In this document: one piece after another, positions 61,086 through 64,000 of the stretch | How the letters are laid out: every line of letters begins with the position of its first letter | How positions within the stretch are numbered: the stretch's first letter is position 1 | DNA from: Istiophorus platypterus | Lineage: Eukaryota; Chordata; Actinopteri; Istiophoriformes; Istiophoridae | NCBI GenBank assembly: GCA_016859345.1 | Contig: CM029131.1 | Coordinates: forward strand, 9,437,891-9,501,890 | DNA length: 64,000 nt | Direction of reading: 5' to 3' | Notes under the pieces: generated by a model | Seen by the model: the letters and a program-made list of their open reading frames with translations, nothing else | Told to the model about the DNA's origin: nothing | Databases searched by the model: none | Program-made: the position numbers and the translations under genes

Positions 61086-63704
61086 CAGAGACTGTGGAGA
61101 CACAGACATAAAGAATGGATGGACTGACAGAGATGGTGAAAGGAAGACTGAGCGATCAGGGGAAGAAAATATGACAGAGAGAGACGGAAGAAAAGACGGA
61201 AAGACAAAATATCCACCGTGGTACATTAAAGAACCTACAGTCTCTAATATTATTTACATAAAGCTCCAGATATGTGTTAATTATTCCATAAATTAGTAAA
61301 AAAAATAGGTTATTTTCAATGAAAAGTTACAAAACAGATATAGTGGGAGCACACTGTCTGTGGCCGACCACATTCCTTTGCACTGATTACACTGATGTGT
61401 ATAGTCTGTGCTGTGCTGTACAGTTACAGTTATTTGGATTAGACAAGGGCACAAATTGGATTTTACGCAGCATTCACTCGAGATGAAAAATGTCATCGGC
61501 ACCGGTTCAACCTCCTTTTCACATAACTATTTTTTTTTTTTTTTTATGTAACGGTGACACATTTTCTCATAGGAACTGGATACCCGGTGTGTCTGCTGCT
61601 TTACCCTGTTATGTCACAGTACAACGTTGTTATTTCACAAATCATTGTATCTCTTTAAGCAAACTTCCCATTTCAACATTGATAATTGCGTGATATATGA
61701 TATGATAACAAGAACAACTGTATGATATCAAAACAAGAAGATCAGCAGATGTACCATACATCAGCGGACAGTAGAAAACATACATTACTCTGAACAGCTG
61801 AAAACTGTTTTTTATTGGATCATCAATGTTAGTGTTCAGTTTTAGTATTGAAATGACAAATTCGCATTTTTATGTCAAATTAACTGGCATATGTTCTGGC
61901 TCCACTGGTCTTTTAATGGTTGCAATCTTTCAGCTGAGTCAAAAACTGCTTTTTCTCCACAGTTTCTCAGAATACACCTGAATTTGTTTTTTTTAGTGTG
62001 AAAACTTTTACTTTCTTGCCTATTTTATCATGTTTAAGTATGGCTAACTCTTCTTTATGAAAACATTTCATATTCAGTCGCAGTTGAATTTTGAATCTGC
62101 TCTGAAGAACCCAAACTCTTGGATTCCTGTCAGTTCAAAGAAAATCTAATCTGAATAACTTGGTTAGCCACGTGCACCGGTGGCGCAACAGGCTAAGAAA
62201 CAACATACACGGAGAACACCGCCCTAAAAAAGAGGATGGAATCAGAAAATGAGACATAACAAAACTAAATCCACTGCTGGCGTAAGAAACAAAAGTATTT
62301 ATAGTCATTGTTATGTGCCAACTCTAAAAGCTAGACAAGAACAAGTCTCGGCCAGCCAAACACCGTATGTAGATACAAATTCACGCACAGCGTGACCTCG
62401 ATCACCACCCGAATGCCAAAAGCATGTTTTCCTGGTCCGTTTCTCAAACCCCGGCCTCGTCCCACTCGTTGCCTTGCAACTCATCGACAAGTCTCTTCTG
62501 ACTCAAGCTGATCCTCATGTATGACGGGCTCGGTCTCGTGTCCCCTCACTCTGGCCGGCGCTGAAATAGCAATGTGATGACACCCGTATCAATGCATTGG
62601 ATTTCACAGGGGCCTCTGGACTTGTTCCATTAATGGAGTTGTGAAAGGATGACCAGATTAGGAAACACATTTCCTGTGTTTAAAGAGGCTGTACAGTGTT
62701 TGTAGATAAGTCAGAGAATGAGTAAATGAGACAGATATCTAAGTAGGCGGTGGATACACAGCACCGATGCGGCAAACTTGCGAGTTTCCTCCTGTGCCGG
62801 AGAACTAATATTTAACAGAAGTTTGTTTGTCCCGAACCTTTCTGAAAATGTTTGACTGGAAGCGTGGGCGGTCAAAATGAAAGCTGCGTTAGCTCTGGGG
62901 GGGGATGAGCTCTGGGACAACTTTTAAATGGAGCGTTACATTTGTTTCCATTGTCTGGTGGTCAACACTGCAATTTTTCCGGCATTCAGACGCGTACGCT
63001 CCCTTTTAAACACAGCCTCGGCACCGAAGGCTTTGAAGTGCAGTTATCTTTAACTGCGTAAATGCAACCTTTGTTTGGGTGCAGGCTGAGGGGCTGATTA
63101 GGACAGAGATGAGGCTGGGATGTGGATGTTGCCCCTGGGAAGGCAAACATTAAGAGATTAGCCAGGTAGTGGTTGCGCTGATAGTCAAGTGGCAGCTTCG
63201 TCCTACTAGTTAATTCCTTTGCAAAAACCCCGTGTAGAAGCTGGAGTTGATGGGAAAGATGTGAAAATGCAGCTTTTCAGGTAAATCCACAAGCACGCAG
63301 GTGGAGAAAATGGGAGCAAGGATTTCAGGCTTTTTGACTTGAGAATTTGAGAGAGCTCAGCTGGAATCTGATAAGAGAGCAGCTCTTGTCCTCCTCCACG
63401 GACTCGAAATCAATGCTAATCCATCAGGAAACCATCAAAGAGTCTCTGGAGGAAGATCCACCCTGCTCACCTGACAGCTGTACAGATTAGTGTGTGTATG
63501 TGTCTGTGTGTGTATACACTATCGTCATTGTTGGAGTAGGGTGTGAAGCCTAATGGAATCACCACCATGCACTTGAGTACGTTTGATAGCCGGAGTCTGG
63601 ATCTAAAGCTCAAATTGCTTCGGTGCTGCAGGGCGACGTTTCTCGGCCGAGGGTACTTGAACCCAAGGGGGTACTTCTGCAGTTGTCGTGGGGGCGGGGT
63701 GGGG

Positions 63705-63738
63705 GTGGTGGTGGTGGTGGTGGTGGTGGTGGTGGTGG
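63705..63738. repeat. (GGT)n microsatellite
   Basis: About eleven GGT units followed by a G run. The glycine/valine and threonine runs in frames across it come from the repeat. Confidence 0.95.
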
Positions 63739-64000
63739 GGGGGGCTAGAACTGGGCTAATTTGATTATGCTGTTTGAAATTTGTTGTATAGGAACTTAAC
63801 TTCTCAGAGTAGGGTTGCATTTCTATGTTTTTCAAAAGGCTCTGATCTGACATGGTCCCTCCACCACATCTAACGACCCCTGTGATTGCACTCTACCTTA
63901 TACATTATGTAAAGCCCGCCGGTGCCAAGTTCTCGCCACACTGTACATGTAGCGGCTGGTGGCTAATGTGTGGCCTCGGGGCTTTGAAAATCCACCACAT

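Larger units (their letters stand above)
41998..64000 (+). other. Presumed long intron of the FILIP1L-like gene, incomplete at right edge
   Basis: After the phase-2 donor at 41997 no in-frame FILIP1L exon is found to the end of the window. Microsatellites (43891-43924, 45991-46013, 51294-51325), homopolymers and the listed repeats are present. No other gene is recognised on either strand. Some segments of even composition without repeats may be conserved regulatory DNA, which cannot be judged from one species. Confidence 0.5.

Noticed and set aside
62170..62205. tRNA-like A-box (TGGCGCAACAGG)
   Set aside because: No B-box, no acceptor stem pairing and no terminator T-run at the expected distance.
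1..64000. CRISPR arrays, operons, phage or plasmid functions
   Set aside because: Tandem arrays are simple microsatellites; gene structure is eukaryotic with spliceosomal introns throughout.

Overview
This window looks like nuclear DNA from a ray-finned fish, probably a percomorph teleost. Three split genes have canonical GT...AG introns whose phases can be checked. There are many (CA)n/(GT)n microsatellites and several decayed copies of dispersed repeats that I recognise from teleost genomes. No prokaryotic feature, CRISPR array, rRNA or convincing tRNA is present. One run of exactly 500 N (13143-13642) is an assembly gap.

Layout. 1-4385 is intergenic and repeat-bearing. 4386-7511 (minus) holds a complete eight-exon gene for a predicted ~464-residue coiled-coil protein with a basic, low-complexity C-terminus. 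I do not recognise its family with confidence. 7512-9474 is repeat-rich spacer. 9475-9776 has a CpG-rich promoter with two CCAAT boxes and a short coding first exon on the plus strand. 10661-12244 (plus) holds three consecutive exons of an oxysterol-binding-protein-related gene, closest to OSBPL11. They carry a 1-nt insertion, a 10-nt deletion and a nonsense codon, and lack the family's N-terminal (PH) and C-terminal exons, so I read them as a broken duplicate, or as poor assembly next to the gap. 15004-15278 is a GC-rich candidate untranslated first exon with a perfect splice donor. 40427-41997 holds the first three coding exons of a FILIP1L-like gene (filamin-A-interacting protein 1-like, CortBP2 domain). 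Its remaining ~80% must lie beyond the right edge. About 25 kb of presumed intron precedes these exons and 22 kb follows. These introns contain repeats, microsatellites and a few inverted repeats.

The genes do not form a pathway; this is ordinary vertebrate gene order. Human OSBPL11 and FILIP1L are both on chromosome 3q, which fits an ancient linkage (from memory, not tested here). The points most worth following are the disabled osbpl11-like copy beside the gap, the orphan first exon that does not splice in frame to it, the unrecognised coiled-coil gene, and several hairpins and CTCF-like sites.
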